Shown here piece by piece: positions 1 through 6,576 of a stretch of DNA of 60,104 bases. How positions within the stretch are numbered: the first letter of the stretch is position 1; each line of letters opens with the position of its first letter. Below the pieces are notes generated by a model. It saw only the letters and a list, made by a program, of their open reading frames with translations, did not search any database and was not told where the DNA came from. A program made the translations under genes and the position numbers. Source of the stretch: an uncultured Lachnospiraceae bacterium (lineage in GTDB: Bacteria > Bacillota > Clostridia > Lachnospirales > Lachnospiraceae); the NCBI GenBank assembly GCA_947176065.1, contig CAMWPB010000023.1, positions 1 through 60,104 of the forward strand, given 5' to 3'.

Positions 1-55
<55 letters not shown>

Positions 56-91
56 GTACTGCATATCCGCACAGGCTTACGCCGTACGGAG

Positions 92-162
92 AGCGGGTGA
101 TGGGAATCGAACCCACGTATCCAGCTTGGAAGGCTGGTGTTCTACCATTGAACTACACCCGC
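92..162 (-). tRNA. tRNA-Gly(UCC)
   Basis: Minus-strand cloverleaf with acceptor GCGGGTG/CACCCGC, anticodon stem CCAGC/GCTGG, loop CTTCCAA (anticodon UCC) and T loop GTTCGATTC. No CCA is encoded after the discriminator base, so the tail must be added enzymatically. Confidence 0.96.
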
Positions 163-184
163 AAGTCATTATGGATAAACAGCG

Positions 185-259
185 TCGGGGTGACAGGATT
201 CGAACCTGCGACCTCCTGGTCCCAAACCAGGCGCTCTAGCCAAGCTGAGCCACACCCCG
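185..259 (-). tRNA. tRNA-Pro(UGG)
   Basis: Minus-strand cloverleaf with acceptor CGGGGTG/CACCCCG, anticodon stem CCTGG/CCAGG, loop TTTGGGA (anticodon UGG) and T loop GTTCGAATC. It is the first gene of the cluster, about 30 nt downstream of the predicted start of transcription. Confidence 0.96.
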
Positions 260-296
260 CAAGGGATCAAACGCCATTTCTCACAACGCATGTTCC

Positions 297-325
297 ATTA
301 TATAATACGGTTTTTTTTCTGTCAA
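297..325 (-). promoter_or_regulatory. sigma-A promoter of the tRNA cluster
   Basis: TTGACA and TATAAT are separated by exactly 17 nt on the minus strand, a perfect vegetative consensus expected for a stable-RNA promoter. It lies directly after the stop codon of the phosphoesterase gene at 333. Confidence 0.9.
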
Positions 326-332
326 CTGCTTT

Positions 333-812
333 CTAAACAAAATTTAAAGTAAAATGTGCTTCCCCTTCCCTGTCCAGCTCCATAATGATATAACTGGGCC
401 TCCGGTTCTCCTGTCTGGGATAGCTGATACTGCCGGGATTGACCAGTGTAACATCCTTTCCGATATCAACCAACGGCCTGTGGGAATGCCCGCACATAAC
501 GATATCCACCTCCCGGCTTACGGCCTCCTGCTTGATCGTCTCGGTGTTCATGGCGATATAATAATGATGTCCGTGGGTCACCCAGACCTTATAGCGCCCA
601 AGCATAAACTCCTCTTCTCTCGGCAGATCAGAAAAAAAATCATTGTTCCCCTGCACCATTACCACAGGACAACCCGCCGCCTCGCTGATCGTATACTCAC
701 TTCCCTCCACATCCCCACAGTGAATCAGCATATCATAGGGGCCGGTCCGTTCCAGCACGGCAAGCAGATTTGCATTATGACGATGACTGTCGCTCACAAT
801 CAATATTCTCAT
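333..812 (-). CDS. YfcE/MJ0936-type metallophosphoesterase
   Basis: A 159-residue cytoplasmic calcineurin-like phosphoesterase. The family's metal-binding motifs are visible in order: DSH near residue 8, HCGDVEG near 31, GNND near 55, THGHH near 80 and CGHSHRP near 107, ending with the NPGS motif. Length is normal for the stand-alone YfcE/MJ0936 family, which hydrolyses phosphodiesters or phosphomonoesters; the true substrate cannot be read from sequence. The gene begins 4 nt after rdgB ends, in the same order seen in many Firmicutes, so the two are probably co-translated. It is the last gene of the operon that starts at 3772. Confidence 0.9.
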   Translation of the reverse strand: MRILIVSDSHRHNANLLAVLERTGPYDMLIHCGDVEGSEYTISEAAGCPVVMVQGNNDFFSDLPREEEFMLGRYKVWVTHGHHYYIAMNTETIKQEAVSREVDIVMCGHSHRPLVDIGKDVTLVNPGSISYPRQENRRPSYIIMELDREGEAHFTLNFV

Positions 813-816
813 GTAA

Positions 817-1434
817 TTACAACATCCTTTTCTTCAGTTCCTCTTTCATCTGTTCCAAAGCCCTGCTTCTATGGCTGATACGGTTTTTCTCCTCATCCGT
901 CAGCTCCGCCGCAGTACGACCGTATTCCGGCAGATAAAAGATGGGATCATAGCCGAAGCCGTTGTCCCCGCGCAGCTCATGACCGATCCTGCCCTCAATA
1001 ACTCCCCTGGTGATAACCTCCCCGCCGTCCGGAAATACCGCCGCAATCGCACAGACAAACCTTGCGCTCCTTTCCTCCTCCGGCACATCCTTAAGCCGTC
1101 TGAGCAGATCCCCGCTCTTCTCGGAAAAAGGCGTTTCCTCTCCGAGATATCTGGCCGAATACACGCCCGGCTCCCCATTCAGATAATCGATTTCCAGCCC
1201 GGAATCATCCGCCATCACTACACACTCCCGCGTCTTTTCCTGCGCGGCAAGGGCATCTGCCACCGCCCGCGCCTTGATGCGGGCATTCTCCTCAAATGTG
1301 GCTCCGTCCTCCTCTATCTCAAGCGCAAGCCCGGCCTCCTTCATGGAATGGATTTCCAGCTCCATATCACCCAGAATGGCCCGGATCTCCCGCATTTTCC
1401 CTTCATTGCCAGTGGCAAATATAACCTGATGCAT
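817..1434 (-). CDS. rdgB: XTP/dITP diphosphatase (Ham1 family)
   Basis: A 205-residue house-cleaning pyrophosphatase that removes dITP, XTP and ITP from the nucleotide pool. The family signature FATGNEGKMREI is at residues 5-16, followed by the MADDSGLEID loop with the general-base Asp, YSARYLG, and the C-terminal GFGYDPIF and SHRSRAL motifs. I place the start at 1434 because GAGGAG lies about 9 nt upstream and the N terminus then matches the family; a start at 1491 would add 19 residues that lie in the repeat hairpin at 1461-1487. It sits between the amidase-like gene and the phosphoesterase. Confidence 0.95.
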   Translation of the reverse strand: MHQVIFATGNEGKMREIRAILGDMELEIHSMKEAGLALEIEEDGATFEENARIKARAVADALAAQEKTRECVVMADDSGLEIDYLNGEPGVYSARYLGEETPFSEKSGDLLRRLKDVPEEERSARFVCAIAAVFPDGGEVITRGVIEGRIGHELRGDNGFGYDPIFYLPEYGRTAAELTDEEKNRISHRSRALEQMKEELKKRML

Positions 1435-1460
1435 ATTGTCCCGTCTCCTCATAGTATATG

Positions 1461-1554
1461 GAGAATTTCCGCTTTTCGGAAATTCTCTCATGCGAAGTAT
1501 AGTAATTCTTGGCGTCCCGTCCCATGGCGGGACGTCTTTAGCATTACTCTTCGC
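1461..1554 (-). repeat. structured dispersed repeat, family C, copy 1
   Basis: On the minus strand: outer helix GCGAA/TTCGC (1550-1554 with 1492-1496), helix AGTAAT/ATTACT (1501-1506 with 1543-1548), inner hairpin CGTCCCG/CGGGACG (1513-1519 with 1528-1534), then a separate hairpin GAGAATTTCCG/CGGAAATTCTC (1461-1471 with 1477-1487). The same architecture, with different paired bases, recurs at 50700-50791. The outer helix supplies the last three codons and stop of the amidase-like gene. Confidence 0.7.
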
Positions 1555-2620
1555 GCTGCTCGTACGCCTTCACAACCGCATTGTAGATCCCCTCCGCAAT
1601 CCGCCCGATATAATCCTCGCGCTGCAGCAAAATGGCCTCCTGACTGTTCGTCAGATATCCTACACGGACAGCCGCCGCAGGAACCGTGGCGCTGTTCACA
1701 ACCTGATCCGCCGCAGACGACTCGATCAGCCCGCAGGCTTTGCCGCTGATCGACGTGACTACCTCACGTTCAAGAAGATCGGCAAGCTCCACATTTCCGA
1801 AACCGGGAATAAAAAATTTGCTGTTATAAACCGTCGACGTCCCGTAAAGCTTACTGTTCTCGTCGCCGCTCACCTCTATGCGGATCAGCATATCCGCCCT
1901 CGTCGCCGCCGCAAGCTCCACTCTGTCCGCCGCAGCAGGATTGCTGTCGTCCATTCTCGTGTAGTACACCTTAATATCGCTCTCGTCAAACATGGTCTTT
2001 AACGCCTTTGCGACGTCCAGCGTTATTTTCTTTGAAAGGATGCCGTCCACAGCAACGCCATGCTCCTCGCCCCCATATGCGGGATCTATCACGATGATCT
2101 TTTCATACACCTCTTTCGAGGGCACAAACTCCACATACAGGGTATGATCCTCAAAAATACTGCGATACTCATAGACTCCGTCCAGCGAAAAGCGCAGACA
2201 GACCCTGTCCTCCTCCGCCTCAAAACGGCCATCCGACACGTTCTCGCAGTTTCCGTAGACGCTGCCAGTCCTGTAAAACGCCTCATAAGCTTTCGTCTGC
2301 TCCGTGCTGATGCTCACCCAGAGTTCCTTATCCATATAGTGGTTTTCTAAAACCACTTCCTCCGCCTTCACACTCTCCGGCATCGGAATACAGAAATAAT
2401 TGGTGTTCTGTCCGGCCCTGTTAATGACGATTTCATTCTCCTTTGTGGGCACAGCCGGATCGCTCTCCGCCTGTGCCGCCGGACGAACCACCTCGTCCTG
2501 TGCCAGATCCGCCACACGCACGGTCTTTGTGGCCGCATAATACAGCATGACGCTCATAGCCGCCGCCACAAATATAACGCAATATACCAATGTACTTTTC
2601 ATCAAACCGTTCTGCTGCAT
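1544..2620 (-). CDS. amidase_3-fold protein lacking zinc and catalytic residues
   Basis: A 358-residue protein with one N-terminal membrane segment (about 8-30), an extracytoplasmic region, and a C-terminal domain (174-350) that follows the N-acetylmuramoyl-L-alanine amidase type 3 fold in order and spacing. All the active-site positions are changed: the zinc His of DPGHGG is Tyr182, the zinc Glu after the following strand is Lys, the zinc His of the SIHAN-like motif is Glu249, and the catalytic Glu before GFLSN is Arg319 (VRVGYLTN). I infer a non-enzymatic role such as peptidoglycan or protein binding. It starts 3 nt after the methyltransferase stop, so it belongs to that operon. Confidence 0.75.
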   Translation of the reverse strand: MQQNGLMKSTLVYCVIFVAAAMSVMLYYAATKTVRVADLAQDEVVRPAAQAESDPAVPTKENEIVINRAGQNTNYFCIPMPESVKAEEVVLENHYMDKELWVSISTEQTKAYEAFYRTGSVYGNCENVSDGRFEAEEDRVCLRFSLDGVYEYRSIFEDHTLYVEFVPSKEVYEKIIVIDPAYGGEEHGVAVDGILSKKITLDVAKALKTMFDESDIKVYYTRMDDSNPAAADRVELAAATRADMLIRIEVSGDENSKLYGTSTVYNSKFFIPGFGNVELADLLEREVVTSISGKACGLIESSAADQVVNSATVPAAAVRVGYLTNSQEAILLQREDYIGRIAEGIYNAVVKAYEQREE

Positions 2621-2623
2621 CGC

Positions 2624-3772
2624 TTACTTTTTACTCCTGATGGGCTTAGGACCCATATATTGATAAAAGTAGGTCTTTATCATACCGTTATATAGCTTTC
2701 TGTTCTTATCCGCCTTCCTGCCAATCGCGTTTTCCGCCTGCTCGTATGAGGTAATCACATACATGGACCAGGCGTCCAGCGCCTGATAACGCTCTCCCAG
2801 CGTCCGATACAGGGCATGAAGCGCCTCCTTCTCCGAAAGCCGTTCTCCATAGGGCGGATTCGTCAGGATAAACCCGTACTTTTTCGCATGGGAAAGCTGC
2901 GCGACATCTCTCTGCTGAAAATGAATAAGGTGCTCTACCCCTGCCAGTCTGGCGTTTGCTCTGGCAATGGACACCATCTCCCCGTCTATGTCATAGCCCT
3001 GAATCTGCGTTTCCACATCCGGCGTTTCCATGGACTCAGCCTCTTCCCTTGCTTTTTCCCAAAGTGCATCCGGAAATACATGGGGCCAGTCCTGCGCCGT
3101 AAAACGCCTGTTTTTCCCGGGAGCGATATGGGCTGCCATCATAGCCGCCTCAATGGGTATCGTCCCGCTGCCGCAAAAAGGATCTACCAGAATCCGGTCC
3201 CCACGCCAGGGCGTCAGCATCAGAAGCGCCGCTGCCAGATTCTCTGCAATAGGTGCCTTCGCCGTCAGCTTTCTGTAGCCCCGCTTATGTAAGGATTCTC
3301 CGGAAGTGTCAAGTCCCACCGTCACCTCGTCCTTCTTAATAAAGACTCTGACCGGGTAATCCGCCCCGCTCTCCGCAAACCAGTCAATATGGTAAACGCG
3401 CTTCATACGCTCTACCATAGCCTTCTTCATAATCGACTGGATGTCGGAAGGACTGAATAATCTGCTCTTCACACTGGCCGCCTTTGCCACCCAGAATTTT
3501 CCGTCCTTGGGAATATAGGCCTCCCAGGGCAGCGCCATCGTCCCTTGAAAAAGCTCCTCAAAGGTTTCCGCATGAAAACTCCCGATCTTGATCAATACTC
3601 TCTGCGCGCTGCGCAGGAAAATATTGGCGCGGCACAACGCCTGCCTGTCCCCGGCAAAGGTAACTCTTCCGTCCTCCACGCCGGTGATCTCCAGACCCAG
3701 ATCCGTTATTTCTCTTTTTAAAACTGCCTCCAGCCCAAAATGGCAGGGCACAATATACTCTAATTTTTCCAT
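2624..3772 (-). CDS. THUMP-domain class I RNA methyltransferase
   Basis: A 382-residue SAM-dependent methyltransferase of the YpsC/RlmL-N type. An N-terminal ferredoxin-like and THUMP region (about 1-160) precedes a Rossmann domain with motif I DPFCGSGTIPIEAA near residue 197 and the catalytic N6-adenine/guanine-type motif NPPYGERL near 309. This combination methylates a base in 23S rRNA or tRNA; which one is not visible. It is first in the operon with the amidase-like protein, rdgB and the phosphoesterase, and is separated from the small gene at 3901 by a terminator. Confidence 0.9.
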   Translation of the reverse strand: MEKLEYIVPCHFGLEAVLKREITDLGLEITGVEDGRVTFAGDRQALCRANIFLRSAQRVLIKIGSFHAETFEELFQGTMALPWEAYIPKDGKFWVAKAASVKSRLFSPSDIQSIMKKAMVERMKRVYHIDWFAESGADYPVRVFIKKDEVTVGLDTSGESLHKRGYRKLTAKAPIAENLAAALLMLTPWRGDRILVDPFCGSGTIPIEAAMMAAHIAPGKNRRFTAQDWPHVFPDALWEKAREEAESMETPDVETQIQGYDIDGEMVSIARANARLAGVEHLIHFQQRDVAQLSHAKKYGFILTNPPYGERLSEKEALHALYRTLGERYQALDAWSMYVITSYEQAENAIGRKADKNRKLYNGMIKTYFYQYMGPKPIRSKK

Positions 3773-3857
3773 AGGTACATTTTATGCCGTAAGCAAATGC
3801 CTGTCAACTTAGATTTCTTCTCCGACATCCTATTCCGACTATGCTTATGCGCGGAAA

Positions 3858-3884
3858 GAGGGGGACGCCCGATGCGTCCCCCTC
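3858..3884 (-). terminator. rho-independent terminator of the small spore-type gene
   Basis: An 11-bp perfect stem GAGGGGGACGC/GCGTCCCCCTC with a 5-nt loop, followed on the minus strand by TTTCC. It starts 16 nt after the stop codon at 3901. Confidence 0.8.
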
Positions 3885-3900
3885 TCAGATCAGATCCTGC

Positions 3901-4050
3901 TTAGTAGTTGTCCTTGCTGCTGTTGTTAGAGTTGCTGCCGGAACTGTTCTTGCTGTTGTTGTTTGTGCTGTTCTTGGAATTGTTCTGATTGTTCTTGTCC
4001 TGCTGCTTCTCATTCTGCTGATTGTTCTGGTTAAAATCGTTCTTAGACAT
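3901..4050 (-). CDS. 49-residue Asn/Ser/Gln-rich protein, putative forespore protein
   Basis: A short gene of 49 codons rich in Asn, Ser, Gln and Lys, with Asp/Glu scattered and no hydrophobic core (it begins MSKNDFNQNN and ends SSKDNY). AGGAGG lies 8 nt before the ATG, a terminator follows the stop, and a near-consensus sigma-G promoter stands upstream at 4087-4117. The composition is like gamma-type small acid-soluble spore proteins (SspE), which serve as an amino-acid store in the spore, but it lacks their repeated segments and I cannot assign it to that family. Coding status rests on the complete promoter, ribosome site, frame and terminator. Confidence 0.75.
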   Translation of the reverse strand: MSKNDFNQNNQQNEKQQDKNNQNNSKNSTNNNSKNSSGSNSNNSSKDNY

Positions 4051-4086
4051 CTTCCATACCTCCTGATTGGTTTCGTGTTACAGAAA

Positions 4087-4117
4087 TAGTATGAGAGATT
4101 CCAAACGAAGTTATTCA
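4087..4117 (-). promoter_or_regulatory. sigma-G-type promoter for the 49-residue gene
   Basis: TGAATA and CATACTA are separated by 18 nt on the minus strand. This equals the Bacillus subtilis sigma-G consensus (TGAATA, 17-18 nt, CATACTA) and fits sigma-A poorly. The predicted start is about 30 nt before the start codon. Confidence 0.7.
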
Positions 4118-4231
4118 GGCGGTTCATAGGTCTTTAGTACTATTTTTTTATTAAAAAGCACCAAAACTATTGTTGGTACTTTGGTACTATTTCTCCTTGC
4201 TTTTTTCGTCAGATGTACTATAATAAAAAAC

Positions 4232-4264
4232 GTAGACGGAGATACCCCTTCATTCTCCGCCTAC
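4232..4264 (-). terminator. terminator after the LacI/DUF1700 operon
   Basis: GTAGGCGGAGA and TCTCCGTCTAC (one G-U pair) form an 11-bp stem on the minus strand, followed by GTTTTTTATT. It lies about 70 nt beyond the stop of the DUF1700 gene. Confidence 0.8.
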
Positions 4265-4295
4265 AGACCCTTATATTAATTATTTATACTCCCCT

Positions 4296-4330
4296 CAACA
4301 GGCCGTTTATCCCAAGTAAACGGCCTGTTG
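4296..4330 (-). other. 14-bp perfect hairpin after the DUF1700 gene
   Basis: CAACAGGCCGTTTA and its exact complement flank a 7-nt loop and abut the stop codon at 4331. No T-run follows, so it is more likely an RNA-stabilising 3' hairpin ahead of the true terminator at 4232-4264. Confidence 0.55.
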
Positions 4331-4780
4331 TCATTTCCGCCCTTTAAAATAATTCACCGCAAGTATCACAATCAGCACCGGAATAATAATCGGCGCGAGT
4401 AAAGAAATTATGGAAAATGCCAAACCGATGATCAAAAGAAAAATCACAACCGCAATCAGCGCGATCAGCCAGCCGGGAACGCGCACGATTTTTTCCCTTG
4501 CCGCCTTTTTCAGCTCCCCGTATCTGTCCTCCCCGGTCTCCTCATCGTAAGTCCGGTTCGTCCCCTCGCTGATACCGGCGCGCTTGTTCGCCTCAATAAT
4601 ACTTTTCGCAAGAAGTCTCGGATCGCCGAGGCTTTCCAGCACCTCCTGCTCGCTTCTGCCCTTTCTGATCTCCACGTCAATATATTCACGGTAATACTGC
4701 ACGTTCTCCGCCACCCGGGAACTGTTCACGCCTCCTGCAAGCGCTCTCTGCAGCCTGTCTATAAATTCCGTCCGATCCAT
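4331..4780 (-). CDS. DUF1700/HAAS-domain membrane protein
   Basis: A 149-residue protein with an N-terminal helical HAAS/DUF1700 domain (about 1-65, with the typical YYxEYIDxE and ESLGDPRxLAKSI segments), a charged middle part and two adjacent membrane segments (about 103-142), ending FKGRK. The family is normally found beside PadR regulators and acts as a membrane-bound partner or sensor; here no PadR is present and the gene follows LacI and an unknown gene. Its role is not known. Confidence 0.8.
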   Translation of the reverse strand: MDRTEFIDRLQRALAGGVNSSRVAENVQYYREYIDVEIRKGRSEQEVLESLGDPRLLAKSIIEANKRAGISEGTNRTYDEETGEDRYGELKKAAREKIVRVPGWLIALIAVVIFLLIIGLAFSIISLLAPIIIPVLIVILAVNYFKGRK

Positions 4781-4818
4781 ACTTCCTTCCTTTTTCCTCT
4801 GTTCTTTCTCCGCGCCCT

Positions 4819-5211
4819 TTACATGGTCTGATCCATGCCTTTCCAGTCGCCCAGCTTTTTCTCATAGGCTTCCGGCTGCCTGTACATCTGCGCCATCATC
4901 ATAAACGCCCTGAGCACCATATCCTCTTTATTGCAGCTTTCGGTATTCTTTCCCGTGTCCCTGCGCAGATTATCCTGCTCGATCTGCCACACATAGCAGT
5001 CCGTCAAAGAGTATGCCCCGCACTTCGGCTCATCCGGCAGTCCGTGGTTCTCCAGATAGTAAACGAAAGCGTCATAGAGCTTCTGATTCTTCAAAAACTC
5101 GCTCCATAAAGTCTGCTGCCACGCCTCGGACTCCCCGGCAAACTCACACAGCCTCATAAGACCATCATATGCCTTTAATTTGCTTTGGTCAAATAGAATC
5201 GGTGACGACAT
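4819..5211 (-). CDS. conserved unknown protein, soluble
   Basis: I do not recognise this 130-residue protein. It is acidic and helical, has no membrane segment or signal peptide, and contains five cysteines or so (including EPKCGAY and ESCNKED). I start it at the ATG at 5211 (MSSPILF), which has a GGGAAA-type site and overlaps the end of the LacI gene by 23 nt, implying coupled translation; an upstream start at 5298 would lie deep in LacI. Its position suggests co-expression with the sugar regulator. Confidence 0.65.
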   Translation of the reverse strand: MSSPILFDQSKLKAYDGLMRLCEFAGESEAWQQTLWSEFLKNQKLYDAFVYYLENHGLPDEPKCGAYSLTDCYVWQIEQDNLRRDTGKNTESCNKEDMVLRAFMMMAQMYRQPEAYEKKLGDWKGMDQTM

Positions 5212-6259
5212 GCTTTTTCCCTTTCCTTGGCACTTCTTTATTTCTCCCGCTGATATCCGCCACAGAGTTTCCCTCAAATACATGTCCCTCCACCACAAGC
5301 GTCTCCACCAGCGTGGTTTTGGGATGCTCGATCAGGCTAAGCAGCTTTTCTCCCACCATTTTTCCCAGCTCCTCCGTGTCCTGACGAAGCGTGGTCAAAG
5401 TCGGCTCAATATGTCTGGCGACACGGATACCGTCATAACCCGCGATCGAAATGTCATCGGGAATCCGCATCCCCCGTTCCTGAATCGCATTAAAACCGCC
5501 AAAAGCAGAAAAATCATCGGGGTAGAGAATACAGGTGGGCGGCTCCCTTAGTTCAAGCAGCCTCACCGTCTCCGCATACGCGCCTTTGGTGTCACGGTAG
5601 GGCGACATACAGATATATTCATCCGGTATCGTCAGGCCGAGCTGGGCTGCCGTCCGATAAAAGGAAGACAGCCTACTCTGGGTAACAGAGGAATCTGCCC
5701 CATGGATATAGGCTACCCTGCGGTGCCCTTTCTTATAAATATAAGTAAGCAGGTCCTGCATCCCCTGCACATTGTTGGACATAACCGCACAGACATTGTT
5801 GAAAAGATGATCCAGCGTAATAATGGGAATATTTCCTCTCACAAGCTGCAAAATCTCCGGCGAATAAAAATCCGTACAGACAATCGCAATGCCGTCAAAG
5901 CCACGGGATTTACAATGTTCCAGATAACTCATTGCGCCCGCACGGCGGTCGCTCGTATTGACAAAGGTAATGTCATACCCCTTCTCTTCCACCGTGCGCT
6001 TGAGGCTGTCCAACACAAAGGCATAGTAATCGTGGGTCAGGCCGCTGTAATCCTCATGGTTAAACAGAACTCCTATATTATAACTTCGGTTCGTCTTCAG
6101 CATTTTGGCCGCCGTATTGGGAAAATATCCCATCTCCTCGGCCACCTGACGGATCCGTTTCTTCGTCTCCTGTCCAATATCGCTCTGATCGTTAAGCGCC
6201 TTGCTGACCGTAGCCACCGAGACACCGCAGACCGCCGAAATATCCTTCATAGATACCAT
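5189..6259 (-). CDS. LacI-family repressor, likely of cellobiose phosphorylase
   Basis: A 356-residue LacI/GalR regulator. The N-terminal helix-turn-helix (MKDISAVCGVSVATVSKALND) and hinge (PNTAAKMLKTNRS) are followed by a periplasmic-binding-protein-like sugar domain (about 60-335) with a typical DGIAIVCTDF and IPDDISIAGYDG pattern. It is divergent from cellobiose phosphorylase, and matching CTTAATCGTTT sites lie just after the predicted start of transcription of both genes. I infer repression of both, relieved by a cellobiose- or glucose-derived ligand. Two in-frame ATG codons three apart make the start uncertain by three residues. Confidence 0.92.
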   Translation of the reverse strand: MVSMKDISAVCGVSVATVSKALNDQSDIGQETKKRIRQVAEEMGYFPNTAAKMLKTNRSYNIGVLFNHEDYSGLTHDYYAFVLDSLKRTVEEKGYDITFVNTSDRRAGAMSYLEHCKSRGFDGIAIVCTDFYSPEILQLVRGNIPIITLDHLFNNVCAVMSNNVQGMQDLLTYIYKKGHRRVAYIHGADSSVTQSRLSSFYRTAAQLGLTIPDEYICMSPYRDTKGAYAETVRLLELREPPTCILYPDDFSAFGGFNAIQERGMRIPDDISIAGYDGIRVARHIEPTLTTLRQDTEELGKMVGEKLLSLIEHPKTTLVETLVVEGHVFEGNSVADISGRNKEVPRKGKKHVVTDSI

Positions 6260-6348
6260 ATTCTAATCCTCTCCACCCCTGCCGCCCACGCGCTCGATTC
6301 AGAGAATGCTTCGCATTCACCTCAGATATTCTACACTGCCGCATGTCG

Positions 6349-6359
6349 CTTAATCGTTT
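6349..6359. promoter_or_regulatory. operator candidate O1 (CTTAATCGTTT)
   Basis: An 11-nt sequence identical to that at 6499-6509 and partly symmetric about its central CG, as LacI-family operators are. It begins about 4 nt downstream of the predicted start of transcription of the LacI gene, which fits autorepression. Confidence 0.55.
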
Positions 6360-6369
6360 TCGTATTTCT

Positions 6370-6398
6370 ATTGTACAATATTTCGTGAAGTAATGCAA
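6370..6398 (-). promoter_or_regulatory. sigma-A promoter of the LacI gene
   Basis: TTGCAT, 17 nt, TACAAT on the minus strand. The predicted start lies near 6363, giving a leader of about 100 nt that contains a GAATGC/GCATTC hairpin near 6304-6318. Confidence 0.65.
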
Positions 6399-6442
6399 TG
6401 CCTTTCGAAATTTATTGATTTTCCATAAAAAACATATATTTA

Positions 6443-6471
6443 TTGCTTTTTCTTCATTTCTTCTGTATAAT
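6443..6471 (+). promoter_or_regulatory. sigma-A promoter of cellobiose phosphorylase
   Basis: TTGCTT, 17 nt, TATAAT on the plus strand, followed by a leader of about 100 nt. The 317-nt divergent gap 6260-6576 holds this promoter, the opposing LacI promoter and two operator candidates; I see nothing else in it. Confidence 0.7.
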
Positions 6472-6498
6472 TTCCTTAACCGGGCGCAGGCACTTTTA

Positions 6499-6509
6499 CT
6501 TAATCGTTT
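6499..6509. promoter_or_regulatory. operator candidate O2 (CTTAATCGTTT)
   Basis: Exact copy of O1, 150 bp away, about 21 nt downstream of the predicted start of the phosphorylase transcript. A bound repressor here would block elongation or promoter clearance, and a repressor tetramer could loop to O1. Confidence 0.55.
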
Positions 6510-6576
6510 ACCCTACTCTGTTTCAGGGCGCTTTAACCGCACCGGACACAAATCAAACGAAAAGGAGAATGGAACT

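Noticed and set aside
3841..4089. Plus-strand membrane-like frame of 82 codons
   Set aside because: It is the complement of the Asn/Ser-rich small gene; repeated AAC/AGC codons read backwards give Val and Leu.
6415..6576. N-terminal membrane extension of cellobiose phosphorylase
   Set aside because: The hydrophobic stretch is the AT-rich promoter and operator region read through; the ribosome site and family N terminus put the start at 6577.
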